Origin: Megalobrama amblycephala
Taxonomy: Eukaryota > Chordata > Actinopteri > Cypriniformes > Xenocyprididae
Assembly (NCBI RefSeq): GCF_018812025.1
Contig: NC_063065.1
Location: 31,523,642 to 31,587,641 of the forward strand
Direction: 5' to 3'
DNA length: 64,000 nucleotides
A model generated the notes under the pieces. The model worked only from the letters and a program-made list of their open reading frames with translations. It had not been told where the DNA came from and searched no databases. The translations under genes were made by a program, and so were the position numbers. Position 1 is the first letter of the stretch. Every line of letters starts with the position of its first letter. Shown here piece after piece: positions 24,136-37,249 of this stretch.

Positions 24136-24650
24136 TATGGTTTATAAAGCTTTTTAATGGTTATGTGGTTGAGCCAAAAATCTAGGAGTAGTTCGCTAGA
24201 ATAATCTCCAATATTTAACGATTGATTCGATGGACAGTGGCGGTCCTAGAGGCAAAGTTGCTCAGAACGAGGAGTTCTACCATGTGTTGGCGTGCGTGAA
24301 AAATCGTGCAACACACAATCCTTTACACACGTGAAAAATGCGAAGGTGCCCCCCGGTGGCCGATTTCTTTCTAATTTCTCACAGGCCTCTAGTGCCGTGC
24401 GTCAAACAGGCCCAGCGAGTTTCGTTCTGATCGTTAGCCTTGTCTAAAAACTTTTTTTGATCATTATTGACAATCAGACTCCGGAGAATCTCACTGCACT
24501 GATTTGGTTCCGATCGGGCCAAAAACCTAAAACTAGTTCGCAAAAGTCTTTTTTAAAAAAAATCCAAAAATTTCGAAGCAAGCCCTTTTGTATTTTGTTG
24601 TAGCGCCCCCGTCAGGCCAATCAGAGTGAGCCTTGGTGATGTTGTAGACA
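24136..24650. repeat. Third, partial copy of the 0.8-kb repeat
   Basis: Continues the copy that starts at 23163: ATGGTTTATAAAGCTTTTTA, then GGACAGTGGCGGTCCTAGAG and GTTGCTCAGAACGAGGAGTT. It is shorter and more diverged than the first two copies, with internal deletions. It ends near GTAGCGCCCCCGTCAGGCCA around 24600. Confidence 0.75.
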
Positions 24651-25459
24651 GTGTGAGTACTACCAGCCCTGGAAATTTTAACAATTACATGCACTTGAAG
24701 CCCTAAAAAAAGTAAGCGCTGTAGTATTCGAGTGTGTGTAGTGGCGGTGCGGTAAAAGGAATGAATTTAAAGACTTTTACTCTGTAAACTGTTAAAATGC
24801 TGAAGCACAGTCGATAATTAAACTGAATAGTGGACCATCATGACCCGTCTCTAATATGTGTGCATGTTTTTCCCAAACTGCATGAGGCTTTCTAAACACA
24901 GGGCATGATCTTTAAAAACGATGCACTCAATGAACTTGTTTACGCATCGGTCCGGCTCATAAGTGCAACAATTACCCAGTGAGGAGGTGAGGACGGGTTA
25001 CTCTTAACACACACATTCTGTGGCTCAAGCACTAATGCAGTGTGCGATTTGCATGCTGCACAGACAAGGTTCAAGCAAGGTGACTTATGTTGCTGATAAG
25101 TATTTCTGTCCTATTCTGTCAGACCAACCTGGACCAAAAAAAATTCACTTGAACTCCAGCCAGCCTGTCATGGCAGCGCATGCTGAAGCCTCACGAGGGA
25201 TCACGCTCGCACAGCCGCGAGACGCCAGAAATATCAGCCCACTGACTCTGGCTCTCTGACAAGGTCACGGTGAGGAAACCGTGGAGGTGGAAGGAAACAT
25301 ACAAGACGAGGGCTGGAGGAAAACAACGTCACAGTCCAGGGGCAGAAGGGAGATCGTTGTCACAAACAGAATAAAAATGTGTGGGAAGGAGATGGTGGTA
25401 TGACTGTACCGACTTATATCTTGGTTTGTATTCAACTCAACATTGTGTTAATAATATTA
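24651..25459. other. Intron 1 sequence, no gene seen
   Basis: Unique-looking sequence in the first intron of tgfbr1. The short ORF at 25020-25259 has no recognisable domain. Confidence 0.45.
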
Positions 25460-26167
25460 AATATGACCTATAACGCCCCTTTCACAAGATGTAATATCAG
25501 TCTCTGGTGTCTCCAGAATGTGTCTGTGAAGTTTCAGCTCAAAATACCCCACAGATCATTTATTATACCATAAATATTTGAGTGGAAGGAAAAACATGCA
25601 ATTTTGCGTGCATGTGCCTTTAAATGCAAATGAGCTGCTGCTCCCCGCCCCCGCTTACCAGAAAACGCTTAGCACCGCTTATCCGCATGCGTTTTAAAGC
25701 CGTATCAGTCTAAACGTCCGAGATATGGTTTTCTGAGCGCACAGAAAGCTGGATGTCAGACGGCGCGTCGTGCGAGTATCAAACTAAGTTCTCTTTCACG
25801 TCTCTTAAACTGACAAAAACACACAAAGTTCACATAAACACAGTAGCTTTAATAGGAATACATTTCTTACTTGAATGCTGCTGTTTAATGCTCTGGTGAG
25901 GAGATAAACATGGCGGACTGTGTACAGCTCACTGAGGGCGGAGTCTACGCTAATAGAGCGGATTTCATCAGCAGTCGTGGGCGGGGCCTAAGCATTTGTG
26001 ACGTCAATCTGCAAACGGCTTATTCTGAGATACTGCTTATGATTAAAAAAGGATTAAAAAAAGGATTGGGTGGATTTTTATTTTTTATTTTTATTTTGTG
26101 TACACACTGTCAACAAACATTTATGTTCAAACACAATGTAAAAGTGAGTTTTGCATGATAGGTCCCC

Positions 26168-26172
<5 letters not shown>
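25460..26172. mobile_element. MITE related to the element at 13915-14857
   Basis: The left end reads GACCTATAACGCCCCTTTCA then CAAGATGTAATATCAGTCTC. The right end is TTTTGCATGATAGGTCCCCT, then TTAA. The block TGTCTGTGAAGTTTCAGCTC with AAAATACCCCA matches the inner part of 13915-14857 in the opposite orientation. The interior contains no transposase. A (TAA)n microsatellite starts exactly at its right end. Confidence 0.75.
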
Positions 26173-26870
<698 letters not shown>

Positions 26871-27099
26871 CAATAAAGATGACAGTGTTATTAATTCAAT
26901 GTTATTTAATATTATTTAAATAAATAAAATATAGTATATATATTTAATTTTAACAACAATCTATTTAATTTATGTAATTATTATTTAATATTTTCATTAA
27001 ATATTAATACAAATATCATAATTATTATTAAATAATATAAAATATAAATGAAGATGATGATGAATATTATTGATGACATTGAGATTTCTCAAATCCAAC

Positions 27100-27990
27100 C
27101 CTAACTTTTTTTTAAATTTAGAAACTCTACAATTTCAAAGAAAACAAAAAAGTATGCAAGTCATTAGATGATCAAAAACAGACATCACTACATGCTTATA
27201 ACGCCTGTGAACTCAATAACAGACCTACATGCTGGGCCAATGAGAGACGACTCTCTCTCCATAAAAACTTTAGTGACAAGACTGCCATAATATTTTGGTC
27301 ACAGAAGGAGGAACGTGAGAGACAGACAGAGGAAGAGGGAAGCGAAGGGAGTGACTCAGGCAGGGCGAGGCATGACCGAGAAAAACCACAAGCAACAATA
27401 AAGTCAGAATCGCATTTCAGTCTAGACGGCTTCAGAACCGCAAACACATAGTCACATGACGACTGCAGTTTACAGTAAAGATGAAAACACTGAAGGAGTG
27501 TCTAGTGTGGTTTGTAGAGACGCTTCAGAATCAGGTTTGTGTTACAGTATTAAAGCAGCACCTGACCGTCTGTGGCATTACAGAGACTTGTGCAGTGACC
27601 CAAAGAAATGTGCATGCCACAGAAGACAGGTCCAGAGTCAGCAAAAGTTTCCTGAAGAATGTTTAGTTTGAAAACGCTGACTTCCAACTCCTGCGACGTC
27701 TGGACTGACAGCTGTCTGCCAAAAACACGACATTCATAGAGAAACAAACCAGAGATCGACGAGGAATCAGCAGTATTTGAGGCAAACTCCAGCAGCCGCA
27801 ATAAATCTGGAACATTCCAGTACGTGAACGCAAGGGAAACTTACTGTAATCAAACTGAGCAACAGCAGATTCATTCATGGAAACGGCACAAACTCCATGT
27901 AGCAGATGTGAGCTGTGGATCCCGTCCCTAAACATCATGTTAGAAACTACTGGTCATTCTACATGCCTTTCAGACGGACACGTCTGCTGT
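27100..27990. other. Intron 1 sequence, no gene seen
   Basis: Less AT-rich than its surroundings, with several overlapping ORFs of 60-90 codons on both strands (27196-27938). None has a recognisable domain, and they contradict each other in strand and frame. No repeat recognised. Confidence 0.4.
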
Positions 27991-28934
27991 ATAACTAAAG
28001 ATTGACCGATATACACACATTACTGTTCAAGTTTGGGATCGGTAACATTTTTAATGTTTTATAAAGAAGTTTCGTCGGCTCACCAGAGCTGCATTTATTT
28101 AATTAAAAATACAGTAAAATCAGTAATATTGTGAAATATTATTCCAGTGTAAATCAGCTGTTTTCTATGTGAATATATAGTAAAGTGTAATTTATTCCTG
28201 TGATGCAAAGCTGAATTTTCAGCATCATTACTCCAGTCTTCAGTGTCACATGATCCTTCAGAAATTATTCTGATATGATGATTTGATGCTCAAGAAACAT
28301 TTATTGTGCACAGATGTACAAAATATTTATGTACAAGGATTATTTATGTTTCAGGATTATTTGATGAATAGAAAGTTCAAAAGAACAGTGTTTATCTGAA
28401 ATCTAATCTTTTGTAACATTATAAATGTCTTTACTGCCACTTTTGATTGATTTAATGCATCCTTGCTGAATAAAAGTATTCATTTCTTTAATTTCTTTTC
28501 AAAAAAATAAAAATAAAAATTCTTACTGACCCCAAACTTTTGAACGGTAGTGTATAATGCTACAGAAGCTTTGTATTTCAGATAAATGCTGTTCTTTTGA
28601 ACTTTCTATTCATCAAGGAATCCTGAAAAAAAAAAGTACACAACTGTTTTCAACATTGAAAATAATCATAAATGTTTCTTGAGCAGCAGATCAGCATATT
28701 AGAATGATTTCTGAAGGATCATGTGACACTGAAGACTGGAGTAACGATGCTGAAAATTCAGCTTTTCCAACACAGAAATAAATTACATTTTATATTATAT
28801 TCCAATAGAAAACAGTTCTTTTAAATTGTAATAATATTTCACAATATTACTGTTTTTACTGTATTTTTAATTAAATTAATGCAATCTTGGTGAGCAGACA
28901 AAACTTTTTAAAAATATCCCAAACTTTTGAACGG

Positions 28935-28973
<39 letters not shown>

Positions 28974-29350
28974 ATTTATATAAATAAACACAAGCTCCAA
29001 TGGAATTTTCAAAAAGTAACATTTACTAACAATTAACTGCTTCCGAACAACTACTGGCGACGATTCTGATACCGATATTTATCACTTGCTCACTTATTTG
29101 ACCTTTTATAATGAAAATATATTAGCAAACTTCAAAAGCACATGCATTAAGTTACACTACCTTGTACACATATTATAGAACATTCAATATATCTGTAATA
29201 AATAGAAAGACATTATACAACTCAGTGCCTTTACACAGTTAATAACTATCGGTTTGTTATTTCATGCTTTGGCTGATATGCAGATAGTTTTAAATTGATG
29301 AATAAAAAAAACAACCTGTGGCTGATAAATCAGTGCATCTCTACTAACAA
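27990..29350. mobile_element. ATCGGC-type MITE relic with nested TA-type MITE
   Basis: ATTGACCGATATAC near 28000 and CAGTGCATCTCTACT near 29335 look like opposite ends of a hAT-like MITE of the type seen at 53197-53778. Inner words are CGATTCTGATACCGATATTT and AACTATCGGTTTG. Between them, 28018-28945 is a relative of the palindromic MITE at 23200-24133. It shares AAAATACAGTAAAATCAGTA-type blocks, TGTGATGCAAAGCTGAATTT, and ends in CCAAACTTTTGAACGGTAGT. A (GT)n run at 28937-28970 follows. The nested MITE is clear; the outer element is less certain. Confidence 0.65.
28937..28970. repeat. (GT)n microsatellite
   Basis: A pure GT dinucleotide run of about 16 units that starts in the terminal GTAGTGTGTG of the nested MITE. 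It probably arose from the element's end. Confidence 0.95.
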
Positions 29351-29539
29351 CAGCATAAAAAAGAGAGAATCTGAGCTGCGATGTGTCTGCGTTCTCATCT
29401 CTGTCAACATAAAAGACAGAAAAACGTAAATAAAAAAAAACATCTGCCTTGCCGACAACATTTCCTGACAACAATAAGCTGCATTTCTGCATTTGGCAAA
29501 CGTGACTTACATTATCATGATCATGAAATCTGTGTGACT

Positions 29540-29785
29540 ACAAAAAGTATTCTCGTCTCTTCATAACATTAAAGGTTGAACCGCTGCAGTCACATGACTG
29601 TTTTAACGATGTCTTTAGTTCCTTTCTGGACCTTGAAAGTGAGTCATACACCTCTCGGATTTCATCAAAAATATCTTAATTTGTGTTCTGAAGATGAACG
29701 AAGGTCTTACGGGTGTGGAACGACATGAGGGAGAGTAATTAAATGACAGAAGATTAATTTTTGGGTGAACTAACCCTTTAATTGT
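29540..29785. mobile_element. MITE fragment (GAAGATGAACGAAGGTCTTA family)
   Basis: Contains TTAAAGGTTGAACCGCTGCA, CACATGACTGTTTTAACGAT, GAAGATGAACGAAGGTCTTA and the end TTTTTGGGTGAACTAACCCT then TTAA. This is the best-preserved right end of the family in the window. It also occurs at 2467-2700 and as both arms of 34826-35630. Confidence 0.8.
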
Positions 29786-29844
29786 CATACAGATAATTGC
29801 AATTAACAATTTAATTGTTTTGTTCATGTCACTTACAGTGTAAA

Positions 29845-30030
29845 GGCCATTCAAGGACGAGATTAGAGATGTAAAAGAATGGCACAGAGGAACAATATCA
29901 TTGGAATCATTTTCACAATGATTTTTTCAGCTGATGAGCAATATAAATAAACACTGACAGCCAATCAGAATCCATCCTGTTTTAAAGAGCTTGGGCATTT
30001 AAAGCGACAGGCGCTCATAATAAAGAGAGG
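29845..30030. mobile_element. MITE fragment (TAAAGGCCAATTCACAC family)
   Basis: TGTAAAGGCCATTCAAGGAC, CACTGACAGCCAATCAGAAT and ATTTAAAGCGACAGGCGCTC are shared with the left half of the element at 56317-56595. Only the left part is present. Confidence 0.6.
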
Positions 30031-30971
30031 ACTCGGACTCATTGGCAGTCCAGCACACACAGAAAGGAAGCTTCACTAATGGCTTCACTGGAGCTCTGCG
30101 AAATGTGTTACGCAATTCCCCTTCAGGAGCTTCTCCACGGCTGACTGAGCAGTGCACACGTCTGAGAGCGAGACTCCTCTTCACTCTTCAACCTCTTCAG
30201 CAGCAGGATTATCAGCATATACGCCTTTAAGGAATCATGCTACGGTATTCACACATCAAGAAGCCACACAAACACCTCTTGACCACTTCATTACAGCTTT
30301 AATGAGGAAAACACACCATAACTATGACCACAAGCCTGGAGGAAGTTCTCTGTGACTCTAAATTTGGTGCAAAAACAAGTTTGACTCTAGTAAGTTTCAC
30401 AAACAACTGCAGAGAAACAGCAAGTAACACATTGATTTAAAGGTGAAATTCTGAAGTAGAAAATCCATGACAGATCCACATTTTGAAAATGGCTTGCATG
30501 AATGACTTTAGTTGGTATTAAGAAAGTATTCAACAACTAAGCCGGTTTTGGGACGTGTTTCTTAGGGGAATGAAAACAAATGTTTTTAATTAGACATTTG
30601 AAAATGCAATGCTGACGAAAATAGCACAAGATGAGAAGTAACAATCTACATTACCACTGTATTAATCAAGTAAATTAAATATATTCAAAGCAGTTAAATT
30701 CATGTTTAAAACTTGTAACAAAAGTAACTCATTTTTAAATGCGACAAACTTCAAATTGATCATTTTAAAATGAGTTAATATATTATTTTATTGTTACATT
30801 TAACTAACAATTTAAGCTTTAATTAAAAAAACTTTATAAAGGGTTTAAAATATATAATTTATAATTTTGTAATTTTATTTCTAAGTTGCACTCTTTATTT
30901 TAAAGCACTGCATGCAATCAACATGTTAAAGTCAATATGAAACCAAAATGGATTCATCATTATTGTGTTAA

Positions 30972-31165
30972 AGGTGTAATATGTAAGAATTTTGTAGTAA
31001 AATACCCAAAAACCACTAGGCCAGTGTTATATATTTTGTTCACTTGAGTACTTACAATATCCCAAACGTTTCCAACTATTTGTAAATCGTGAGAAAATTG
31101 CAATTTTAACCAAGAATCCGGGACGTGCGACCTCTGGCGGACAGAAAATATTACATATTGCACCT
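30972..31165. mobile_element. Short TTAA-flanked MITE
   Basis: A 194-bp element between TTAA at 30968-30971 and 31166-31169. Its ends AGGTGTAATATGTAAGAATT and the inverse of AGGTGCAATATGTAATATTT form an inverted repeat. The interior carries GACCTCTGGCGG near 31128. It is non-coding. The exact TTAA flanks suggest piggyBac-type mobilisation. Confidence 0.85.
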
Positions 31166-31169
31166 TTAA

Positions 31170-32760
31170 ATGCATGTTTCTGGTAATCTTGAATCAGAAT
31201 ATCTTCCTCTTGCAGCATCTCTTCTCTGATGACGAGGGCGGGGCAACCTGTCACTCACATGAGATCCACCAATAGCAAACCACAACCATCCAATCAATTC
31301 CCCACAGACAAAAATCAAGCCCCGCCCTACATTTGTTCTTGTTTGAGAAGCGTTTCACTCAGATATACGTCACTATAAAGTATCGCTTAAATAATCAAAA
31401 AGAACGAGTTGACCTTACTAAGTGACTGGCCCATCTCCACTAGTATAGAAACATTTATTTAATCAAATGACTCTACTACATTTTTGACAAAAATAATCAC
31501 AAGACACCTTTAATAAAATAGTTTTGCTATTGAATCTTGACATTTTTGCAGATAAGGAGTGCGTAAAGCCTTCAAAAGGTTCCCAAACACATCCTGATAG
31601 AAGCCAATAAACTCATCCCATGGGATGACTAAAAAATATATATATTATATTATATTATAGTGATAAAGCAATCAGAATAAACCAGGATTGTGAACAGCAC
31701 AGTGAAGAGGCTCGAAATATGGATTGACAGTATTGATGAATCTAAGAGGAATGGAGGTTGACTTGAGCCGCACCCTAACGCAGAACGGCCACGTAAACCT
31801 TCGGCACATTTTCAGGCTTAGAGCCGTAGCTAGGCAACAGTCAAACAATGCATCGCTGTCAGGGGCGGTACGGGATAATCAGGGGGTTTCTATCGGATCG
31901 CCACATAGGAACAAAGATCTGGACTGATAAGCAGAAACAAAAAGCGAAGTCAGTGCTGTGCAAAGGTGAGGTGTATTGGCTGAGCAGCTGTGGTCTCAAT
32001 GCATCACACTTCCATTTGCAATGCAGAGAGCTGGGATTATCCTTCTCGACTTACTTAAAAAAAAAAAAAAGAAAACCTTGAAAAAGCTGAGAACGTGCAT
32101 GAAATCCAAAGGCTCCAGGACTCATTTCAGCACTCCATTTGTTGCACAAGGTTTTTATTCTCTGAAGCAGCCTTGAACACTGAGAGCAGGTACAGCTAGT
32201 CATTTAAACACAATGTTTGAAAAATAAGCGAGGTGGGAGAAAAGAAATGGAGCTTTAAGTGCATGTGTGCGTCTCACCGGCACTGTTAGCGCTGAACAAT
32301 ACCTCGGATACTGCCACTAAACAATGGCTTTTCATGCACTGAAATTTTAGCACCTTTTTGAACAAGTACTTTGACTGTCTTTAGGTTTAAGATATTGGCA
32401 GGTGCTTGGATTACGCAAGCTCTTTTTGGTATCGTAGCCGTTCCCAGAGTATGAAAGATAAATTGATGATCTAATTTGAGTAGTGAATGTTTTAAGGGGT
32501 TGGGCTTGTTGTTTGTGGAAGAAAAAAATTAATAATTGAGTTATTTAGGAAATTATATGGTGAGAGAGTAGCATAGCTGTGACACTAGGAGTAGGAATTG
32601 CAATATGTAAATTTAAAAACTTGGTGGGAATTGCTTAGCGTAATTGTATGGAATAAATTACCAGTGTCATTAAACGGTTTAAAGGATTTTATAAAGTTTT
32701 AAAAGAGCAGTAAAAAGATGGTTGTATGGGATAATGAACTTGTCAAATAAATTGAAATAA
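31170..32760. other. Intron 1 sequence, no gene seen
   Basis: Mostly unique sequence with a short (A)n run near 32058. ORFs at 31724-32176 are short, overlapping and without domains. No RNA gene seen. Confidence 0.45.
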
Positions 32761-32769
32761 AATCAAATG

Positions 32770-33780
32770 AAACAGTAAACAGCTTTAGGCATCAAAACAA
32801 AACTACAATATAAAACAAAGCAAAAATTAAACAACTACAAAATAAAATAAAAAAACTAAACCATTAAAACAAAATTAAACAAAACAACCACAAAATAAAA
32901 TAAAAAAAAAAACACAAAATGACTTATTTTTTATAAAAATGACTTTTATTTGTGTAGTTTTTGTTTTTGTTTTGTTTAATTTTAAGTTTTTTTATTTATT
33001 TTTTATAGTCATTTTTGTGTTTGTTTTTATTTTGTAGTTGTTTTGTTTAATTTTGTTTATTTGTATGGTTTAGTTTTTGTTGTTTTGTTTTTGTTTTGTT
33101 TTATTTGTGTAGTTTTCATTTTTGTTTCGTTTAATTTTGTTTAATTTTAAGTTTTTATTTATAAACAAAACAAAATTAAATGAAACAAAAACAAAAACTA
33201 CACAAACAAAAAAAAACTAAACCACAAAACAAAATTAAACAAAACTACAAAATAAAAAAACTAAACCACAAAATAAAATCTAACAAAACCACAAGATAAC
33301 GAAAACTAAACAAACCATAAAATAAAAACAAAAACACAAAAACAAAACCACCTCAAAATAAAACAAAGCTAAAACAAAATTAAACAAAACAACCAAAAAA
33401 AAAAAAAGATAATGCACAACCACAAAATAAAACAAGGCAAAATAAAACTAAACAACCACAAAATAAACAAAAATCAAACAAAACCACAAAATAAGCAAAA
33501 ACAACAAAACAAAACCCTAACCACAAAATAAAGCAAAACAACAAAAACGACTACAAAATAAAGTAAAACCACAAACAAAAACTAAACAAATCGCAAAATA
33601 AAATAAGAAAATGAAACAAACAATATAAAAACAAAAAAACAAAACAAGCACAAAATAAAACAAAAATTAAACAAAACAGCCACAAAAAACAAAACAACAA
33701 AATAAAACAAAACAACCACTAAATAAAACAAAATCAACAACAATAAAAGCAAAACAACTAAATTAAAACAGCCGCAGAGA
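32770..33780. repeat. AAAAC/AAATA-rich simple array with internal inversion
   Basis: About 1 kb of degenerate AACAAAACCACAAAATAAAA-type repeats. Between about 32925 and 33160 the sequence is T-rich (TTTTGTTTAATTTTGTTT), the reverse complement of the flanking A-rich array, so the array contains an inverted block and can fold back. Translated ORFs are low-complexity (Phe/Val/Leu) artefacts. Confidence 0.88.
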
Positions 33781-34820
33781 AACACAAAGCACTCATCTGC
33801 GAGATTATACTTTAATTATTCGTGCAGATCTATCGGGAATGAATCTGACAAACAAGAGAATAACTTTTCCTTTATTATCCTTTGTGCTCTACCGTGGTCT
33901 GTTTTGTGCAATAAAGCTTATGATGAAGCAATATAACAAATAAAAAGTATTCTCTAATGACAGCTTCATGATTCTGCTGATTATGAAACATAATCCTGCT
34001 GTCTGGATCGGGATTTTGCTGAGTGATACACTAAAGCCACTCCAAATGGATTCCAGCTTTCAAATTTATATGTGGAACCAAAGCGTTTCTCTTTGTCTTT
34101 CTGTACTACAGCCCTCCTTTGTTTCAGCACGAGAGAGAAAAACGCAACCGCAGGTAAACACAGGTAATAACAGCCCCAAATATTCATATTCATACGTATT
34201 TATACAACCTGGGCTGTAAAGCACAGTCATCACTGTAGCAAACACATTGGCTTATTCATAAGACGCGTTTATTTAAAACGCCATAGGTGTGTAATTCTCA
34301 AACGAGGAGAAGGACGCCTTGTTGAATTGCTCAAGGCTTGCCCACAGAGTCGGGCATTTTCTACAGTTCCTCCGTACGTGTGTTTTACAGAGCGAGGACA
34401 GTGTGTGCTGGAACAAGCCTATCACACAGAATCTTTACTGATGCCACAGACTGGATATTTTGTCTAGTGGAAATACACTGAAGAAGGTTTGCATTGACTC
34501 TATCCAGTCTAAATCAGCCACTAGATTTCACAAAGAAGAGAGAAAACAGGATAAACTGGGCAACCAGTCCATCCACATTTTTTCATGTTTAGTTTCCATT
34601 TTCTTAGCAGTGGTGCTTTAATTAATGTGCTGTGCTTTAGCTGTTACACTGTTTGCACAAGAAATTCATTCAAAATATTGTTATTTGCACCTTTTGACTC
34701 TTGAACATTAAACAATTTTTATTTTATTTTATGAAGCATAAATAAACAGGAAATTCTAGGTCTAATTCTATAGTTTGGAAATAATAATTTTGGAACTAAC
34801 AAATAATATTTGCATGAATT
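33781..34820. other. Intron 1 sequence, no gene seen
   Basis: Unique-looking. Two opposing ORFs (33968-34219 and 33981-34193) overlap each other and have no recognisable domain. Confidence 0.45.
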
Positions 34821-34825
34821 TGCAT

Positions 34826-35630
34826 TAAAGGGATAGTTCTCCCAAAAAGTTCTGTCATTAATTACTCACCCTCATGTCGTTCCACACATGTAAGACCTTC
34901 GTTCATCTTCAGAACACAAATTAAGATGTTTTTGATAAAATCCAATGGCTCAGTGAGGCCTGCATTGACAGCAAGATAATTAACACTTTCAATGCCCAGA
35001 AAGCTACTAAAGACATATTTAAAACAGTCATGTGACTACAGTGGTTCAACCTTAATGTTATGAAGCGACATAATTTTTTTGCGATTTCAAAACACTGATT
35101 CGTGAAGCTTTTCGAAACTTTTGTTTGGAATCAGTGGTTCAGAGCGTGTATCAGACTCAAAAGTCACGTGAACTATTGAAATTTCAAAACGTTTCGAAAC
35201 ACTTATGACATAAAGCCTCGTTTACTGAAATCATGTGACTTTCGTTAGATTGTTTGATACACGCTCCAAACCACTGATTCAAAACAAAAGATTTGTGAAG
35301 CTTCATGAACCAGTGTTTTGAAATCGCCCATCACTAGATATTGTTGAATAAAGTTGTTATTTTGTTTTTTTTGGCACACAAAAAGTATTCTCGTCGCTTC
35401 ATATCATTAAGGTTGAACCACTGTAGTCACATGATCTGTTTTAAATATGTTTTAAGTAGCTTTCTGGGCATTGAAAGTGTTAATTATCTTGCTGTCAATG
35501 CAGGCCTCACTGAGCCATCGGATTTCATCAAACATATCTTAATTTGTGTTCTGAAGATGAACAAAGGTCTTACGGGTGTTGACATGAGGGTGAGTCATTA
35601 ATGACAGAAATTTCATTTTTGGGTGAACTT
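34826..35630. mobile_element. Palindromic MITE, full foldback copy
   Basis: The left arm is about 34826-35070 and the right arm about 35380-35630. TGTCATTAATTACTCACCCT on the left mirrors AGGGTGAGTCATTAATGACA on the right. GTTCATCTTCAGAACACAAA mirrors TTTGTGTTCTGAAGATGAAC. TAAAGGGATAGTTC at the left has its expected partner missing at the right, so the extreme right end is lost. The centre (about 35075-35375) has a second, weaker inverted symmetry. Confidence 0.88.
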
Positions 35631-35674
35631 GTTAGTTCCGAGATTCTTCACATTAGTGAATAAATATAGATCCG

Positions 35675-35745
35675 CTATTAAGTGGTCTAGTGGCAGAATT
35701 TTTGTTAACCGTGTCAAAGGTTCTGGGTTCTAATCCTTAGAATAG
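35675..35745 (+). tRNA. Degenerate tRNA-like sequence (possible SINE head)
   Basis: TGGTCTAGTGG (35683-35693) fits an RNA polymerase III A box. GGTTCTAATCC (35726-35736) is one base from the B-box consensus GGTTCGAATCC. The spacing and the 71-nt span fit a tRNA. CTATT at 35675 and AATAG at 35741 could pair as part of an acceptor stem, but the other stems are poor. It is therefore not a functional tRNA: it is either a tRNA-derived SINE remnant or chance. Confidence 0.3.
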
Positions 35746-36042
35746 GTTTTTTTCCTCATTAAAATCAAAGATATTCATCAATGATTGTATATCAAGAGCA
35801 GGGACACGTTTGTGTGCATTTTGTTTTGTGATTTCACCGGTAGGAATAGAGTCTTCACAACGGCATTAAGCGATAGACTGACATGTTCATCTCTGTGCAC
35901 GAGCCAAAAGAGAGCGTAAACCCCACCTACTTTGATTTGATTGGCCATCTCAGTCATTTCGGCATTGACGAGGACTGTTAGACCGCTGAGACAGACCAGA
36001 CTAAAAATTTAACTTTTAAAACTTTGTCATCCTAACAACATC

Positions 36043-36480
36043 CAGGGCCCTATTTTAATGATCCAAGCGGTGCAGGTGCACTTAGGGCGTGTCCAAATCC
36101 ACTATTGCTAGTTTAACGATGGAAAAAAAAATGGAGGCGCACTGTCCAAAAGGGTTGTACCTAGTCTCTTAATGAGTCATGGGTGTGTTTTGGGCGTAAC
36201 GTGCAATAAACCAATCAGAGTCTCATCTCCAATTCCCTTTACAAGCCATTTGCGCCTGAAACAAGGCGGATATGCTATTTACATGGCGGAATTTGCGAGC
36301 GGAAAGACTGAAGACTGAAAAACACTGTGCCATTGACTTTAAACCAGGTTTCAGTTGGTCAATGGTGCAGACATTTCAGTTTCCTCAAAATAGCAACACG
36401 CCAACAGTGCACCTGATCACACCTCGTTTTCAGACCAGCACACCCATGAGCGAACAAATTTGCTATTTTGGCCTTTAATT
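36043..36480. mobile_element. Fish repeat starting GGGCCCTATTTTAATGATCC
   Basis: Contains GTGCACTTAGGGCGTGTCCA, AAAGGGTTGTACCTAGTCTC and GGGCGTAACGTGCAATAAAC, then CCAATCAGAGTCTCATC. I recall these as a widely dispersed non-autonomous element in fish genomes, from general familiarity. No second copy lies in this window. It has no ORF of interest. Confidence 0.5.
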
Positions 36481-37249
36481 ATTTGGGGGACTTGTCCCCC
36501 TCAATATCTATGGTGGTTATGGCCCTGCCTTACAATAGCATTTAAAAGTTTGAGGTCAGTAAGATCTGACTTAAGATTCCTCAATTCTGAATTTTGTGCA
36601 ACCCTAACATGGATTAGAAAGATAAATATGATTAATGTATTTTGACTTCACAGACAATCAGTGATGTTTTCAATAAAAATGACCCAGAGAGTAGGGGATC
36701 ATGATGACAAGATCTGCTGGCTTCCGCCCAACGACTGCAGCAGTCTTCTGAGACAGAGATCTCCAGCATCCTCCATTCAGTGTCTCGGCAGCCTGAGTGG
36801 ATCTTTGCGCTGTTGCACATCCCGCTGGTCGTGGAGGAGAAAGAGTGAAGGAATGTGTAAATACTGACTCAGTGTTTGGCTCAGCCGCGACCTGGTGCTC
36901 AGAACATGTCTGAATCTGCAGGGAGGACGGCGCTACAAAGCCAAGACTATTTTGGGAAGGGTCAGCAAACTGAGATGGGCGCTGCCGTGAAAATGATTCG
37001 CTCAACCAAAACAAAACGTACAGCCAAACTGGACCAGGGATTCTGGACTTACTCACAGTTTATTACTCCAGCGCTAAATCACAGATACAGTCTTCAAGGG
37101 AATGAAGTGGAAAGCTAGATATTTGTTTCTTTATACCAAGAATAATAACTGTGTGGCGATGACACTTAAGATTGTTTGCTTAAACACCACCAACCCTAAA
37201 ACAATTTATGCAATTTCAGTTCTGGCTACTGATGGGTCCACAGATCATT

